A stretch of 64,000 nt of DNA from Clostridia bacterium (GCA_017452785.1 JAFTLT010000051.1:1-64000), one strand, 5' to 3'; positions 15,664-23,744 are shown, counted from the stretch's first letter. Numbers and translations are program-made. Notes: generated from the letters alone by a model not told the origin.

Positions 15664-15950
15664 CCCGCAAAAGATAGTTGGTAAATGATACCGACTCTCT
15701 TGATTTTTTACCCCATGCGGCACTGCGTATCTGTTATATAAAATCTTATTATCTTATCAAGAAAGATTTGTAATTTGTAAATCAGTAATCAATTTTTCTA
15801 TAAATTGTAAAAACATATAAAAATATAAAAAAATAAATTTTATAACAATATTAATTTACAAAATGCCGAAAACCCTTATAAACACTGGCTTCGTGGGTGT
15901 AATTAGCTGTAAATTAGCATGTAATCAGCGAAAATTGATTTACAGTTCTA
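15664..15950 (+). repeat. Dispersed intergenic element, copy 1
   Basis: Within the 800-bp gene-free gap 15345-16145 lies an AT-rich element that shares ordered blocks with 23798-24108 in the opposite orientation: an AGTTGGTA/TACCGACTCTCT hairpin (15676-15700), a 38-bp perfectly matched core (15723-15760, starting CTGCGTATCTG), AACCCTTATAAAC (15871-15883), and then iterated TTAGC/ATCAGC units (15901-15930). No gene is evident in it. The gap's left part (15345-15663) shows nothing I can name. Confidence 0.75.
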
Positions 15951-16052
15951 TCTACTCCTTGCACCAAAATTTCTGTGTTCCGTAATCCTTGAAGTATTTG
16001 ATCTTCTCCTGCTTTATCCGGTCTTCGCAATCAAATTTTTCACATTCTCCTC

Positions 16053-16112
16053 TTGACAAAGGAAAAAAGTGGGATATAATATATATTAGCACTCGCAAGT
16101 GTAGAGTGCTAA
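16053..16112 (+). promoter_or_regulatory. Promoter with CIRCE element upstream of htpG
   Basis: TTGACA (16053-16058), a 16-bp spacer and TATAAT (16075-16080) are followed at the transcription start by a perfect CIRCE operator, TTAGCACTC-N9-GAGTGCTAA (16086-16112). CIRCE is the HrcA repressor site, so htpG should be induced by heat and misfolded protein through HrcA. Confidence 0.95.
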
Positions 16113-16145
16113 AAATTAGCAACTTTTAAATAAGGAGTAATAATC

Positions 16146-18023
16146 ATGGACAAAAGACAGTTTAAAGCAGAAAGTAAAAAACTCATGGATATGATGATTA
16201 ACTCAATCTATACCCATAAAGACATTTTCCTTCGTGAGCTTATCTCAAATGCCAGTGATGCTCTCGACAAGCGTTACTACAATGCTATGGCAAACGGCGA
16301 GGGCGGTGCAGGCCGTGACGAATATAAAATTGAGCTCACAATCGACAAAGAGAACCGTACTCTCACAATCAGTGATAACGGCTGCGGTATGACAGAGGAT
16401 GAGCTTGAAAACAACCTTGGTACCATTGCAAAAAGCGGCTCACTTGATTTTAAGAGCGACCTGCAAAAGGATAGCGATGTTGAAATTATCGGTCAGTTCG
16501 GTGTCGGCTTCTATTCAGCCTTTATGGTCAGCGATAAGGTCAGTGTTCTTTCTAAGGCTCAGGGCAGCAATAAGGCATATCTCTGGGAAAGCGAAGGCGT
16601 TGACGGCTATACCGTTACCGAAGCTGAAAAGGACACAGCAGGCACCGTTATCACCCTTAAAATCAAAGATAACACTGAAAATGAAAACTACGATCAGTAC
16701 CTTGATCAGTATGCTCTCAAGGATATTGTCGGCAAATATTCCGACTATATCCGCTACTCCATTATGCTTGATATGACAACAACAGCACTTAAAGAGGGCA
16801 CAGAGGACGAATATGAGAGCGTAACTGAAAACACTCAGCTCAACTCTATGGTACCCCTGTGGAGAAAGTCAAAGAGCGAAATTAAGCAAGAGGAATATGA
16901 CGAATTTTATCAGTCAAAGTTTTATGACTTTCAGGCTCCTCTTAAGACAATTCACTCAAAAACAGAGGGTCAGATAAGCTATGATGCCCTGCTTTACATT
17001 CCTGCAAGAGCACCCTTTGATTTCTATTCAAAGGACTATGAAAAGGGCTTGCAGCTTTATTGCAACGGTGTGCTGATTATGGATAAGTGCCCTGAGCTGC
17101 TCCCCGACTATTTCAGCTTTGTCAAGGGTCTTGTGGACTCTGCCGACCTTTCACTGAATATTTCAAGAGAGACACTTCAGCATGACCATATACTCAAGAT
17201 AATTGCAAAGAACATTGAAAAGAAGATAAAGAATGAGCTTGCAAAGCTCCTTAAAGACGACCGTGAAGCATATGAAAAATTCTACGGCACCTTTGGTGTT
17301 CAGCTTAAATACGGCATTTACAGCGATTACGGAGCTCATAAAGAGACACTTCAGGATTTAGTTATGTTCTATTCCTCAAGTGAAAAGAAGCTTGTAACCC
17401 TTCAGGAATATGCGGATAGAATGAAAGAGGAGCAGAAAACCATCTATTACGCCTGTGGCGAAACCACAGACAAGATTGACATGCTGCCTCAGAGCGATGC
17501 CGTAAAGAGCAAGGGCTACGAAATTCTTTATCTCACTGATGATGTTGATGAATTCGCACTGCAGATGCTTATGCAGTATAAAGAAAAGACATTTACCAAC
17601 ATCTGTGCAGGCAACCTTGACTTAGACGACGAGAGTGAAAAGGAAGCTATGCAAAAGGAAAATGAAGAAACCAAAGACCTGAGAGACTTCCTTAAAGAAA
17701 GCATTGGTGATGCAGTGAGTGAGGTACGCTTCACAACCAAGCTGCAAAAGCATCCTGTCTGTCTCACAAGTGAAGGTATGCTTTCTCTTGAAATGGAAAA
17801 GGTGCTCTCTGCAATGCCCGGTGCCAACGCAGCAAAAGCTACATTGGTGCTTGAAATAAACAAAAACCACCCCATAGCAGACAAATTAAAAGCTCTCTAT
17901 GAAAGTGACAAGGACACTGCAGCCAAGTATGCAAAGATTCTTTATGCTCAGGGATGCCTTATTGCAGGCAAGGCAGTTGAGAGTCCCACTGAGCTTTGCG
18001 ATATGATTTGTGATCTTATGTAA
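16146..18023 (+). CDS. htpG: Hsp90-family chaperone HtpG
   Basis: A 625-aa cytosolic ATP-dependent chaperone of standard bacterial length. The N-terminal GHKL ATPase domain shows LRELISNASDALDK, the ISDNGCGM loop and GQFGVGFYSAFMV. The middle domain carries NISRETLQ with the catalytic arginine. The C-terminal dimerisation domain follows and has no MEEVD tail, as in bacteria. It is monocistronic with a clear AAGGAG ribosome site and is controlled by a CIRCE element. In Bacillus subtilis htpG is not in the CIRCE regulon, so the HrcA control here is notable but known in other Clostridia. Confidence 0.97.
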   Translation: MDKRQFKAESKKLMDMMINSIYTHKDIFLRELISNASDALDKRYYNAMANGEGGAGRDEYKIELTIDKENRTLTISDNGCGMTEDELENNLGTIAKSGSLDFKSDLQKDSDVEIIGQFGVGFYSAFMVSDKVSVLSKAQGSNKAYLWESEGVDGYTVTEAEKDTAGTVITLKIKDNTENENYDQYLDQYALKDIVGKYSDYIRYSIMLDMTTTALKEGTEDEYESVTENTQLNSMVPLWRKSKSEIKQEEYDEFYQSKFYDFQAPLKTIHSKTEGQISYDALLYIPARAPFDFYSKDYEKGLQLYCNGVLIMDKCPELLPDYFSFVKGLVDSADLSLNISRETLQHDHILKIIAKNIEKKIKNELAKLLKDDREAYEKFYGTFGVQLKYGIYSDYGAHKETLQDLVMFYSSSEKKLVTLQEYADRMKEEQKTIYYACGETTDKIDMLPQSDAVKSKGYEILYLTDDVDEFALQMLMQYKEKTFTNICAGNLDLDDESEKEAMQKENEETKDLRDFLKESIGDAVSEVRFTTKLQKHPVCLTSEGMLSLEMEKVLSAMPGANAAKATLVLEINKNHPIADKLKALYESDKDTAAKYAKILYAQGCLIAGKAVESPTELCDMICDLM

Positions 18024-18040
18024 AATATTGCCTGAAACTC

Positions 18041-18069
18041 TTGACAAATGCACTCTATGGTGATATATA
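18041..18069 (+). promoter_or_regulatory. Sigma-A promoter of the rubredoxin gene
   Basis: TTGACA (18041-18046), a 17-bp spacer and TATATA (18064-18069). Confidence 0.75.
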
Positions 18070-18109
18070 TAACTCATAAAATATATGTAACGAAAGGAGC
18101 GAAACAGGA

Positions 18110-18268
18110 ATGATTTATATCTGTGATGTTTGCGGTTGGGAATATGACGAGGGCGAAGGCTTCCCTGAGCTCGGAATTGAGCCCGGCACAGCATTTGAGG
18201 ATTTACCCGACGATTTCGAGTGTCCTCACTGCGCAGTTGGAAAAGATAACTTTTCGCTCAGCGAATAA
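18110..18268 (+). CDS. Rubredoxin
   Basis: A 52-aa one-iron electron carrier. Both iron-binding pairs are visible: YICDVCGW (Cys5, Cys8) and [12 protein letters not shown] (Cys38, Cys41), with the aromatic core residues of the family. Rubredoxins pass electrons in the cytoplasm of anaerobes, often to rubrerythrin or to flavoproteins that reduce oxygen or peroxide. The gene has its own promoter, an AAAGGAG ribosome site and a terminator, and no redox partner is adjacent. The variant spacing between the pairs is within the normal range. Confidence 0.95.
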   Translation: MIYICDVCGWEYDEGEGFPELGIEPGTAFEDLPDDFECPHCAVGKDNFSLSE

Positions 18269-18285
18269 TATATGACACTATGAGA

Positions 18286-18319
18286 AATGACGGCTTCATA
18301 AGAGGCCGTCATTGTTTTT
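18286..18319 (+). terminator. Intrinsic terminator after rubredoxin
   Basis: AATGACGGC (18286-18294) pairs perfectly with GCCGTCATT (18305-18313), followed by GTTTTTG. Confidence 0.85.
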
Positions 18320-18372
18320 GTTATTGGGTACGCAGGGAAGGTAGGCGGTAAAAGGTCATTACAACCCGCCTA

Positions 18373-18690
18373 TTATTCTTCCAACTGATTTGATATATCT
18401 CTGCCTGCATACATTATCCTGACGATATTTACCGTTTTATCTTCATCAATCGGCAGATAAAACACAAGATAGTTTTTCACAGGCATAACACGCAGACCTA
18501 TGCTTTTCCACGGTTCATCGTCATAAATACGATATCTCATAGGCAGTTGATTAAGTCCGCATATTTCTTTCATAATGTTAGAAATGTATGTTTTAGCTAT
18601 CCCCGGTTCACACAAAACATTAGCAATATAATAATATACATCGTCAAGATCCTGTTTTGCTTTTTGGGTATAAACAATTTTCCAAATCAT
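18373..18690 (-). CDS. Type II toxin, RelE/ParE superfamily
   Basis: A 105-aa protein with the compact RelE/ParE fold signatures: YTQKAKQDLDDVYYYIAN in the first helices and, near the C terminus, LVFYLPIDEDKTVNIVRIMYAGRD, the strand carrying the substrate-binding or catalytic arginines. RelE members cut mRNA on the ribosome and ParE members poison gyrase; this one cannot be assigned with confidence. The start codon overlaps the stop of the antitoxin gene by 4 nt, the standard order of antitoxin then toxin. Confidence 0.88.
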   Translation of the reverse strand: MIWKIVYTQKAKQDLDDVYYYIANVLCEPGIAKTYISNIMKEICGLNQLPMRYRIYDDEPWKSIGLRVMPVKNYLVFYLPIDEDKTVNIVRIMYAGRDISNQLEE

Positions 18691-18992
18691 ATTCCGTATT
18701 TTTGGCGCATAAATGCTTCAACTTCATCAGAAGAAACAATATTTCCGTTTTTTAAATCCGCCATCCCTTTTTCAATTTCACTGTCAAACTGCTGTTTGGT
18801 TAAGCTGCCATATGCCAATGGAGCATTCTGAGGCAATTTCATTTCAAAAGGAATACCCCTGTGCATAACAATTTGTCTTAAAAACATTCCTACTGCATTT
18901 GACATAGGTATACCGAGTTGGTCAAGAATTTCTTCCGCTTGTTCTTTTATATCAGGCTCAACACGAGCAAAAACATTTGATGTTCTCGCCAT
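18687..18992 (-). CDS. RelB/DinJ-family antitoxin
   Basis: A 101-aa antitoxin with an N-terminal ribbon-helix-helix DNA-binding domain (RTSNVFARVEPDIKEQAEEI, then LGIPMSNAVGMFLRQIV), diagnostic of RelB/DinJ. A C-terminal toxin-wrapping helix follows. The ATG at 18992 is preferred over a longer reading because GAAAGGAAG lies about 9 nt upstream and the promoter ends just before it. It should repress its own operon via the inverted repeat that covers the -35 region. Confidence 0.88.
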   Translation of the reverse strand: MARTSNVFARVEPDIKEQAEEILDQLGIPMSNAVGMFLRQIVMHRGIPFEMKLPQNAPLAYGSLTKQQFDSEIEKGMADLKNGNIVSSDEVEAFMRQKYGI

Positions 18993-19014
18993 AACAACAC
19001 TTCCTTTCACTGTT

Positions 19015-19046
19015 ATTATAACACAAAACGCTTGCGATATGCAAGC
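19015..19046 (-). promoter_or_regulatory. Promoter and operator of the RelBE-type operon
   Basis: On the minus strand TTGCAT (19044-19039) and TATAAT (19020-19015) are separated by 18 bp. The inverted repeat GCTTGC-N5-GCAAGC (19030-19046) overlaps the -35 element and is the likely antitoxin operator. Confidence 0.7.
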
Positions 19047-19083
19047 TGTTAGCATATTTTTTTATAAATTATAGTCAGTTAAC

Positions 19084-19115
19084 AAAAAGCGCAGAAGCCC
19101 TTTGACCTCTGCGCT
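19084..19115 (-). terminator. Intrinsic terminator after gtrA
   Basis: AGCGCAGA (19088-19095) pairs with TCTGCGCT (19108-19115), and a T-run follows on the minus strand. Confidence 0.75.
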
Positions 19116-19117
19116 CT

Positions 19118-19570
19118 TTACTTATTCATCCTTATAGTGTTTTCCTGTCCTTTATAAACCACGAACTTGCAGAAAAGATATTCTAGCACCATATTAGAAA
19201 GCATTGTAAGAGCAAGAACAATGTATTCATTGACACCATTGCCCGTTGCCGTATTGCCCAGCCATGTTGACAACGGTGTGAAAACAAGATAGAAGCCGAA
19301 GACCTTTGCCATAGCAATAGGGATATTAGCCGCTGATTTAAAGGTGAAACGGCGGTTGAATGTGAAGTTCCATAAAACAGAAAGAGTAAGTGCTGTAAGA
19401 TAGCATACGCCATACTCCGAGCTGAGAATAGTCATAACCTTTTCATTCTGAATATTGATGTTAGGTAGCACAAGCTCATTGAGTAGCGTAAATGTACCCA
19501 CCTGAATTATGCCTGCCGAAGCAGAGAACAGGGCAAACTTAATTGCCTGAAGTGCGTTGTTGTTTTTCAT
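19118..19570 (-). CDS. GtrA-family membrane protein
   Basis: A 150-aa protein with four transmembrane helices, the size and layout of GtrA/DPMS-like flippase-associated proteins. Family markers are KFALFSASAGIIQVGTFTLLNE at the N terminus, the LSVLWNFTFNRRFTF loop after helix 3 and FVVYKG at the C terminus. GtrA proteins are thought to help move lipid-linked sugars across the membrane for surface glycosylation. No glycosyltransferase lies next to it here, so the substrate is unknown. AAAGGAGGAAG precedes the start. Confidence 0.88.
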   Translation of the reverse strand: MKNNNALQAIKFALFSASAGIIQVGTFTLLNELVLPNINIQNEKVMTILSSEYGVCYLTALTLSVLWNFTFNRRFTFKSAANIPIAMAKVFGFYLVFTPLSTWLGNTATGNGVNEYIVLALTMLSNMVLEYLFCKFVVYKGQENTIRMNK

Positions 19571-19643
19571 ATTTTCTTCCTCCTTTTATTTGATTATACT
19601 CCCCTTTTCAATAAAAAGCAATACTTGAGTAAAATTGCAAAAG

Positions 19644-19672
19644 TTGACAAATATCGACCACTATGATATTAT
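19644..19672 (+). promoter_or_regulatory. Promoter of the small toxin-like mRNA
   Basis: TTGACA (19644-19649), a 17-bp spacer and TATTAT (19667-19672). Transcription should begin near 19679. The about 120-nt leader contains TTGGA-GCTA-TCCAA (19693-19706), CAAAGAG/CTCTTTG (19729-19749) and the palindrome CCCTTAAGGG. These structures could hide the downstream ribosome site. Confidence 0.8.
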
Positions 19673-19797
19673 TTCTGTGGGTTTGTACCCCTTGGAGCTA
19701 TCCAATACGGTAGGCGGTGGTCTTTTTACAAAGAGACTGCGACTCTTTGATTACATAGAAACCCTTAAGGGAATTTGTATCAAAAGAGGTGATTGCT

Positions 19798-19860
19798 ATG
19801 ACAGAGGCTACTCTTGTTTTAGTTATCATTTTCTTTATAGTGCTTTTAATTAAGGACTAA
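19798..19860 (+). CDS. 20-aa hydrophobic peptide, candidate type I toxin
   Basis: The peptide is MTEATLVLVIIFFIVLLIKD: a short polar start, one membrane-spanning helix and a charged end. Size and composition match the holin-like or BsrG/TxpA-type toxins of type I systems in Firmicutes. A ribosome site (AAGAGGTG) sits 6 nt upstream. The mRNA has a strong promoter, a long folded leader and a bidirectional terminator, and it is met head-on by a small RNA with a near-consensus promoter. Type I toxins disturb the membrane when translated. Toxicity here is inferred from layout and composition. Confidence 0.7.
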   Translation: MTEATLVLVIIFFIVLLIKD

Positions 19861-19868
19861 ACATAAAG

Positions 19869-19906
19869 AAAACAACCGCCTAAGTTCCGAATAAGGCGAT
19901 TGTTTT
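19869..19906. terminator. Bidirectional terminator shared by toxin mRNA and small RNA
   Basis: AAAACAACCGCCT (19869-19881) pairs with AGGCGATTGTTTT (19894-19906) with one mismatch. T-rich flanks occur on both strands, so both convergent RNAs should end here and overlap across the hairpin. Confidence 0.85.
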
Positions 19907-19964
19907 CATAAACAAACTAAACTTATTTGGACCATCCGCTTATCGGATAGCTCCTTGTCTTTAC
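19869..19964 (-). ncRNA. Convergent antitoxin-like small RNA
   Basis: A transcript of about 95 nt starting near 19964 is predicted from a consensus promoter and the bidirectional terminator. It carries no convincing open frame. It folds with ATCCG/CGGAT (minus strand, about 19945-19931) and contains GGAGCTATCC, a 10-nt sequence also present in the 5' part of the toxin mRNA (19695-19704). Antisense pairing would occur over the shared terminator region. The arrangement is close to the par/Fst and BsrG/SR4 type I loci. The exact ends are inferred. Confidence 0.7.
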
Positions 19965-19970
19965 ACTTAC

Positions 19971-19999
19971 ATTATATACCACTTGTCATTCATTGTCAA
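19971..19999 (-). promoter_or_regulatory. Consensus sigma-A promoter of the small RNA
   Basis: On the minus strand, TTGACA (19999-19994), a 17-bp spacer and TATAAT (19976-19971) match the consensus perfectly. It is among the best promoters in the window and there is no gene for it to serve except a small RNA. Confidence 0.9.
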
Positions 20000-20046
20000 G
20001 TGGTTGTTTTGTTAAAGGGACACGGAAAACCGTGCCCCCTTTATGA

Positions 20047-22407
20047 TTATTTCTTAAGGCTTATTCCCTTGCTTTCAAGGTCAGCAATAATGCCGCCGAC
20101 AACATCCATAACCTCTTCCTTTGTCAGAGTCTTTTCAGGATGTGCAAAGGTAATTCTTGAAGTAATTGACTTGCCGTTTTCGTCTTCGTAAGTGTCAACA
20201 ACTTCCACCTTCTTGACAAGAGGACAGTTAGCGTCTTCAATAGCCTTGCCGATAGGTGCGAATTTGCCGCTTACAAATGAAAGGTCAATTTCAATGCCGG
20301 GGAACTTTGAGGGCTCCTCATACTTGATAGCGTCTGCCGCTGCTTGAGCAAAGTCTCTGACATCAATTTCAGCATAAACAATGTTTGCTTTCTTGTCAAC
20401 CTTCTTTGAAACTGTGGGATGAACAATGCCGATTTCACCGATAGCCTTGCCGCCGAGAATAACAGCATTAAGGTTTTTCGGGTGCTGATAGCAATGTGTA
20501 GCCTCTATAGTCTCATATGAAAGTGAAAGATGCTTGATGTCAAGTGCAAGAGTTGCAAGCATATCACGAAGCTCGAAGTAAAGCTCTTCCATTGACTTTG
20601 CCTTTGAGAAAAGAGTGACAGCAAGCTTTTTCTTTTCGTTGCAAAGACCGTCTTCCCTAAGACCGTCAACTACTCTGCCCACTTCAAAAATACCGAATGA
20701 GGGAGCGTAGGTGTTGTTTATCTTAGCCTGACAAAGCTGAGTGGGAACGATTGACTTTCTGATAACCTCAATATTGGGATTAGTTGCATTAACGAGCTTG
20801 ATGTTGTCTTCAATTTCAATGCCAAGGTCCTTACATTCATCATAATACATCCATACATATGAGTGCATTTCGTGCAGTGAGAAACGCTTGACCAGAATAT
20901 CCTTTATCTTGTCCTCAACTGTTTTTTCTGTGTCGGGGCGTACCGGGTAGAGAGGAGTCTCTGTGGTGTGCACATCAAAGTTATCGTAGCCGTAAATTCT
21001 TGTGATTTCTTCAATAATATCAGCCTTGATAGTTACATCCTTAGTTGCCCTCCATGAGGGTACCATAACAGTAAAGTCATCACCCTTGAGCTCAACGCCG
21101 AAGCCGAGGCTTTCAAGAGTCTTGACAATTGTGTCATTGTCAATTTCGATGCCTGTGTAGCGGTCAACGAACTTCTTATCAAAGCTGAGGCTTACCTTAT
21201 CGTACTCAAAGGCTCTTTCATCAGTGAGAGAGGAAACAACAGTAACACCGCTGTCAACATCCTGAAGAAGCTTAACAAAGCGTGCAATTGCAGGCACTGT
21301 CATTTCAGGGTCAAGGCACTTTTCATATCTCATTGAAGCATCTGTTCTGTGAGCAAGTCTTACAGTTGACTTACGGATAGAAACAGCGTCGAAGGTTGCG
21401 CTTTCAAGAGTGAGAGTTGTTGTATCCTCAACGATTTCACTGTCAAGACCGCCCATAATACCTGCAATAGCAACGGGAGTGTCGCCGTTACAGATCATAA
21501 GTGTATTTTCATCGATATTTCTCTGTGTACCGTCAAGAGTCTGGAAAGTAAAGGGAGTGTCGAAGCGCTTAATGCGGAGCTTTTCAACCTTTCTTGAGTC
21601 GAAAGCGTGCATAGGCTGACCCATTTCAAGCATAAGGTAGTTTGTAAGGTCAGCAAGCAGGTTAATGCTTCTCATGCCGCAATAGAAAAGTCTGATTCTC
21701 ATATTGACGGGGCTGACATTCTTTGTGATATTTTCAACCTGCAAGCAGGAATATCTCTGACAAAGAGGGTCTTCAATCTTCATATCAATCTGAGGAAGAC
21801 TGTCATATTTGGAAAGGTCAACACTGTCAAGAGGCTTTAAGGGTCTGCCTGCAAGAGCTGCAAACTCTCTTGCAATACCGTAATGTCCCCAAAGGTCAGG
21901 GCGGTTTGTCAGTGACTTATTGTCAACCTCAAAGATAATATCATCAACTTCATAAGCATCCTTGATTTCGGTACCGTTTGCAATATCGTCTGTGATTTCC
22001 ATAATACCGCTGTTATCATCGCTGATACCGATTTCTTTTTCGCTGCAGCACATACCGTAGGAGGTGTAGCCTGCAAGAGCTCTGGGAGTAATTTCAATTT
22101 CGCCTATTTTTGCGCCAACCTTGGCAAAGGCTGTTTTCATGCCGACTCTTACATTAGGCGCACCGCAGACAACATCTGTGAGAGCACCGTCACCTGCATC
22201 AACCTTTAAAAGGTGAAGCTTCTTTGATTCGGGATGATCAGCTACTTCCTTTATCTCAGCTACAACGATACCGCTGATATCGCTGCCCTTAAAGAAAATT
22301 TCATTTTCAACTTCAGCTGTTGAGAGTGAGAAACGGTGGATAAGGTCCATCTTATCGATACCGCTTAAATCAACAAAATCTGAAATCCAATTCATTGATA
22401 AAAACAT
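20047..22407 (-). CDS. pheT: Phenylalanyl-tRNA synthetase beta subunit
   Basis: A 786-aa subunit of the heterotetrameric PheRS, which charges tRNA-Phe. The domain order is standard: an EMAP/tRNA-binding fold at about residues 40-150 (KLHLLKVDAG, VCGAPNVR), B3/B4 editing domain (about 210-370, with MQPMHAFD-type sequence MGQPMHAFD), B5 DNA-binding-like domain (about 400-470), the catalytic-like core, and a C-terminal FDX-ACB domain (about 690-786, KFPGIEIDLSFV). It lies 21 nt after pheS and is controlled by the same T-box. Confidence 0.97.
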   Translation of the reverse strand: MFLSMNWISDFVDLSGIDKMDLIHRFSLSTAEVENEIFFKGSDISGIVVAEIKEVADHPESKKLHLLKVDAGDGALTDVVCGAPNVRVGMKTAFAKVGAKIGEIEITPRALAGYTSYGMCCSEKEIGISDDNSGIMEITDDIANGTEIKDAYEVDDIIFEVDNKSLTNRPDLWGHYGIAREFAALAGRPLKPLDSVDLSKYDSLPQIDMKIEDPLCQRYSCLQVENITKNVSPVNMRIRLFYCGMRSINLLADLTNYLMLEMGQPMHAFDSRKVEKLRIKRFDTPFTFQTLDGTQRNIDENTLMICNGDTPVAIAGIMGGLDSEIVEDTTTLTLESATFDAVSIRKSTVRLAHRTDASMRYEKCLDPEMTVPAIARFVKLLQDVDSGVTVVSSLTDERAFEYDKVSLSFDKKFVDRYTGIEIDNDTIVKTLESLGFGVELKGDDFTVMVPSWRATKDVTIKADIIEEITRIYGYDNFDVHTTETPLYPVRPDTEKTVEDKIKDILVKRFSLHEMHSYVWMYYDECKDLGIEIEDNIKLVNATNPNIEVIRKSIVPTQLCQAKINNTYAPSFGIFEVGRVVDGLREDGLCNEKKKLAVTLFSKAKSMEELYFELRDMLATLALDIKHLSLSYETIEATHCYQHPKNLNAVILGGKAIGEIGIVHPTVSKKVDKKANIVYAEIDVRDFAQAAADAIKYEEPSKFPGIEIDLSFVSGKFAPIGKAIEDANCPLVKKVEVVDTYEDENGKSITSRITFAHPEKTLTKEEVMDVVGGIIADLESKGISLKK

Positions 22408-22428
22408 AAGTTACTCTCTCCTTTCCTC

Positions 22429-23481
22429 TTATTCATCGTCTGTGAACTGTGTGAGTGACTTAAGTGAGCCGCCGTTAAGGTCACGGATATCTTTAATGCC
22501 GTATTTCATCATAACCAGTCTTGTAAGACCAAGACCAAAGGCAAAGCCTGTATATTCATCAGGGTCAATTCCGCCTGCCTTGAGCACCTCAGGGTGAATC
22601 ATGCCGCAGGGGCAAAGCTCAAGCCAGCCGCTATGCTTGCATGAGGGGCAGCCTTCGCCGCCACAGATAAGGCAGCTGATGTCAAGCTCAAATCCGGGTT
22701 CAACAAAGGGGAAGAAGCCGGGACGAAGACGAACCTTGATATCCTTCTGGAACACCTCTGAGAGCATAGTCTTCATAAAGTAAATAAGGTTTGAGATTGA
22801 GATGTTTTTGTCAACCATAACACCTTCCATCTGGAAGAATGTATTTTCATGGCAAGCATCTGTTGCTTCGTTTCTGAAGCATCTGCCGGGGAAAATAGCC
22901 TTGATGGGCACACCGTCATTCACAAGTGCATCCTTATACTTCTTGTAAATAGCGTTCTGAGCTGCTGAGGTCTGGCTCTTTAAAAGCTGACCGTTTTCAA
23001 GATAGTAGGTATCCTGCATATCTCTTGCAGGGTGATGCTTGGGGATATTGAGAGACTCAAAGCACTCGTAGTCGGAAACAACCTCGGCATAGTCCTCAAC
23101 AGTGAAGCCCATTGACTTGAATATCCTCTCACACTGACGCTGAACGAGAGTGATAGGATGATATGAGCCCTCGCCAAGTGTGGGAGGCATGGAAATATCA
23201 AACTCAGGCATTGAGTCGATTTCCTTTTGCAGCTCCTTTTCCTTGAGTTCCTGATTTTTCTCGGCGATTTTATCTGTTACCTCGCCTTTGATTACATTAA
23301 CTTTCTGACCGAAGGTTTTCTTTTCTTCATTTGAAAGACCCTTCATTTCCTTCATAAGCTCAGTCACAAAGCCCTTTTTGCCAAGGTATGCAACTCTTAT
23401 AGCTTCAAGGTCAGCTGAATTTTCTGCTTTCTCAAGTTCTGAGAGAAACTGCTGTTTAATTTCGGCAATTTTGTTATCCAT
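22429..23481 (-). CDS. pheS: Phenylalanyl-tRNA synthetase alpha subunit
   Basis: The 350-aa catalytic subunit of PheRS. An N-terminal coiled coil (about residues 1-90, with YLGKKGFVTELMKEMKGL) is followed by the class II core. The core has HPITLVQRQCERIF and motif 2, GRCFRNEATDACHENTFFQMEG, and ends with the motif 3 GFAFGLGLTRLVMMKYGI. The DTYYLENGQLLKSQTSAAQ stretch binds phenylalanine. AGGAGG is not perfect, but AACCTCC on the opposite strand gives GGAGGTT 6 nt before the ATG. Confidence 0.97.
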   Translation of the reverse strand: MDNKIAEIKQQFLSELEKAENSADLEAIRVAYLGKKGFVTELMKEMKGLSNEEKKTFGQKVNVIKGEVTDKIAEKNQELKEKELQKEIDSMPEFDISMPPTLGEGSYHPITLVQRQCERIFKSMGFTVEDYAEVVSDYECFESLNIPKHHPARDMQDTYYLENGQLLKSQTSAAQNAIYKKYKDALVNDGVPIKAIFPGRCFRNEATDACHENTFFQMEGVMVDKNISISNLIYFMKTMLSEVFQKDIKVRLRPGFFPFVEPGFELDISCLICGGEGCPSCKHSGWLELCPCGMIHPEVLKAGGIDPDEYTGFAFGLGLTRLVMMKYGIKDIRDLNGGSLKSLTQFTDDE

Positions 23482-23496
23482 AATAAACCTCCATAT

Positions 23497-23744
23497 AAAA
23501 TAAAAATCGCCTCAGCTAATTGAGACGAATAAATTCCGTGGTACCACTCAAATTGCAAGGTCTCTTTCGTACCCTGCCGCTTTAATTTGCTTTAATGCAG
23601 CAACTACATCCTGCTTTTCACAGGCAGCTCGTGAGGCGAAATTCATCTTCGGGGACAGTAGGATTATTTCAGCTTGTTAATCCCTCTCTGAAAAGTCTTA
23701 TCCGTAGACTACTGTTTTCTCAGTCATAGCTTTTAAACGATATT
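23497..23744 (-). promoter_or_regulatory. T-box riboswitch (phenylalanine) of pheST
   Basis: The minus-strand leader contains the T-box sequence GAGTGGTACCACGG (about 23550-23536), which binds the acceptor end of uncharged tRNA. A terminator follows at 23526-23509 (GTCTCA/TGAGGC stem) with the tail GATTTTTATTTT. Stem I contains a UUC triplet in GAATTTCGCC that suits a Phe specifier codon. Uncharged tRNA-Phe would stabilise the antiterminator and raise pheST expression. Confidence 0.93.

Noticed and set aside
19635-19853. 72-codon frame overlapping the toxin locus
   Set aside because: It starts upstream of the -35 element and crosses the promoter and leader; the in-phase signals belong to the 20-codon frame at 19798.
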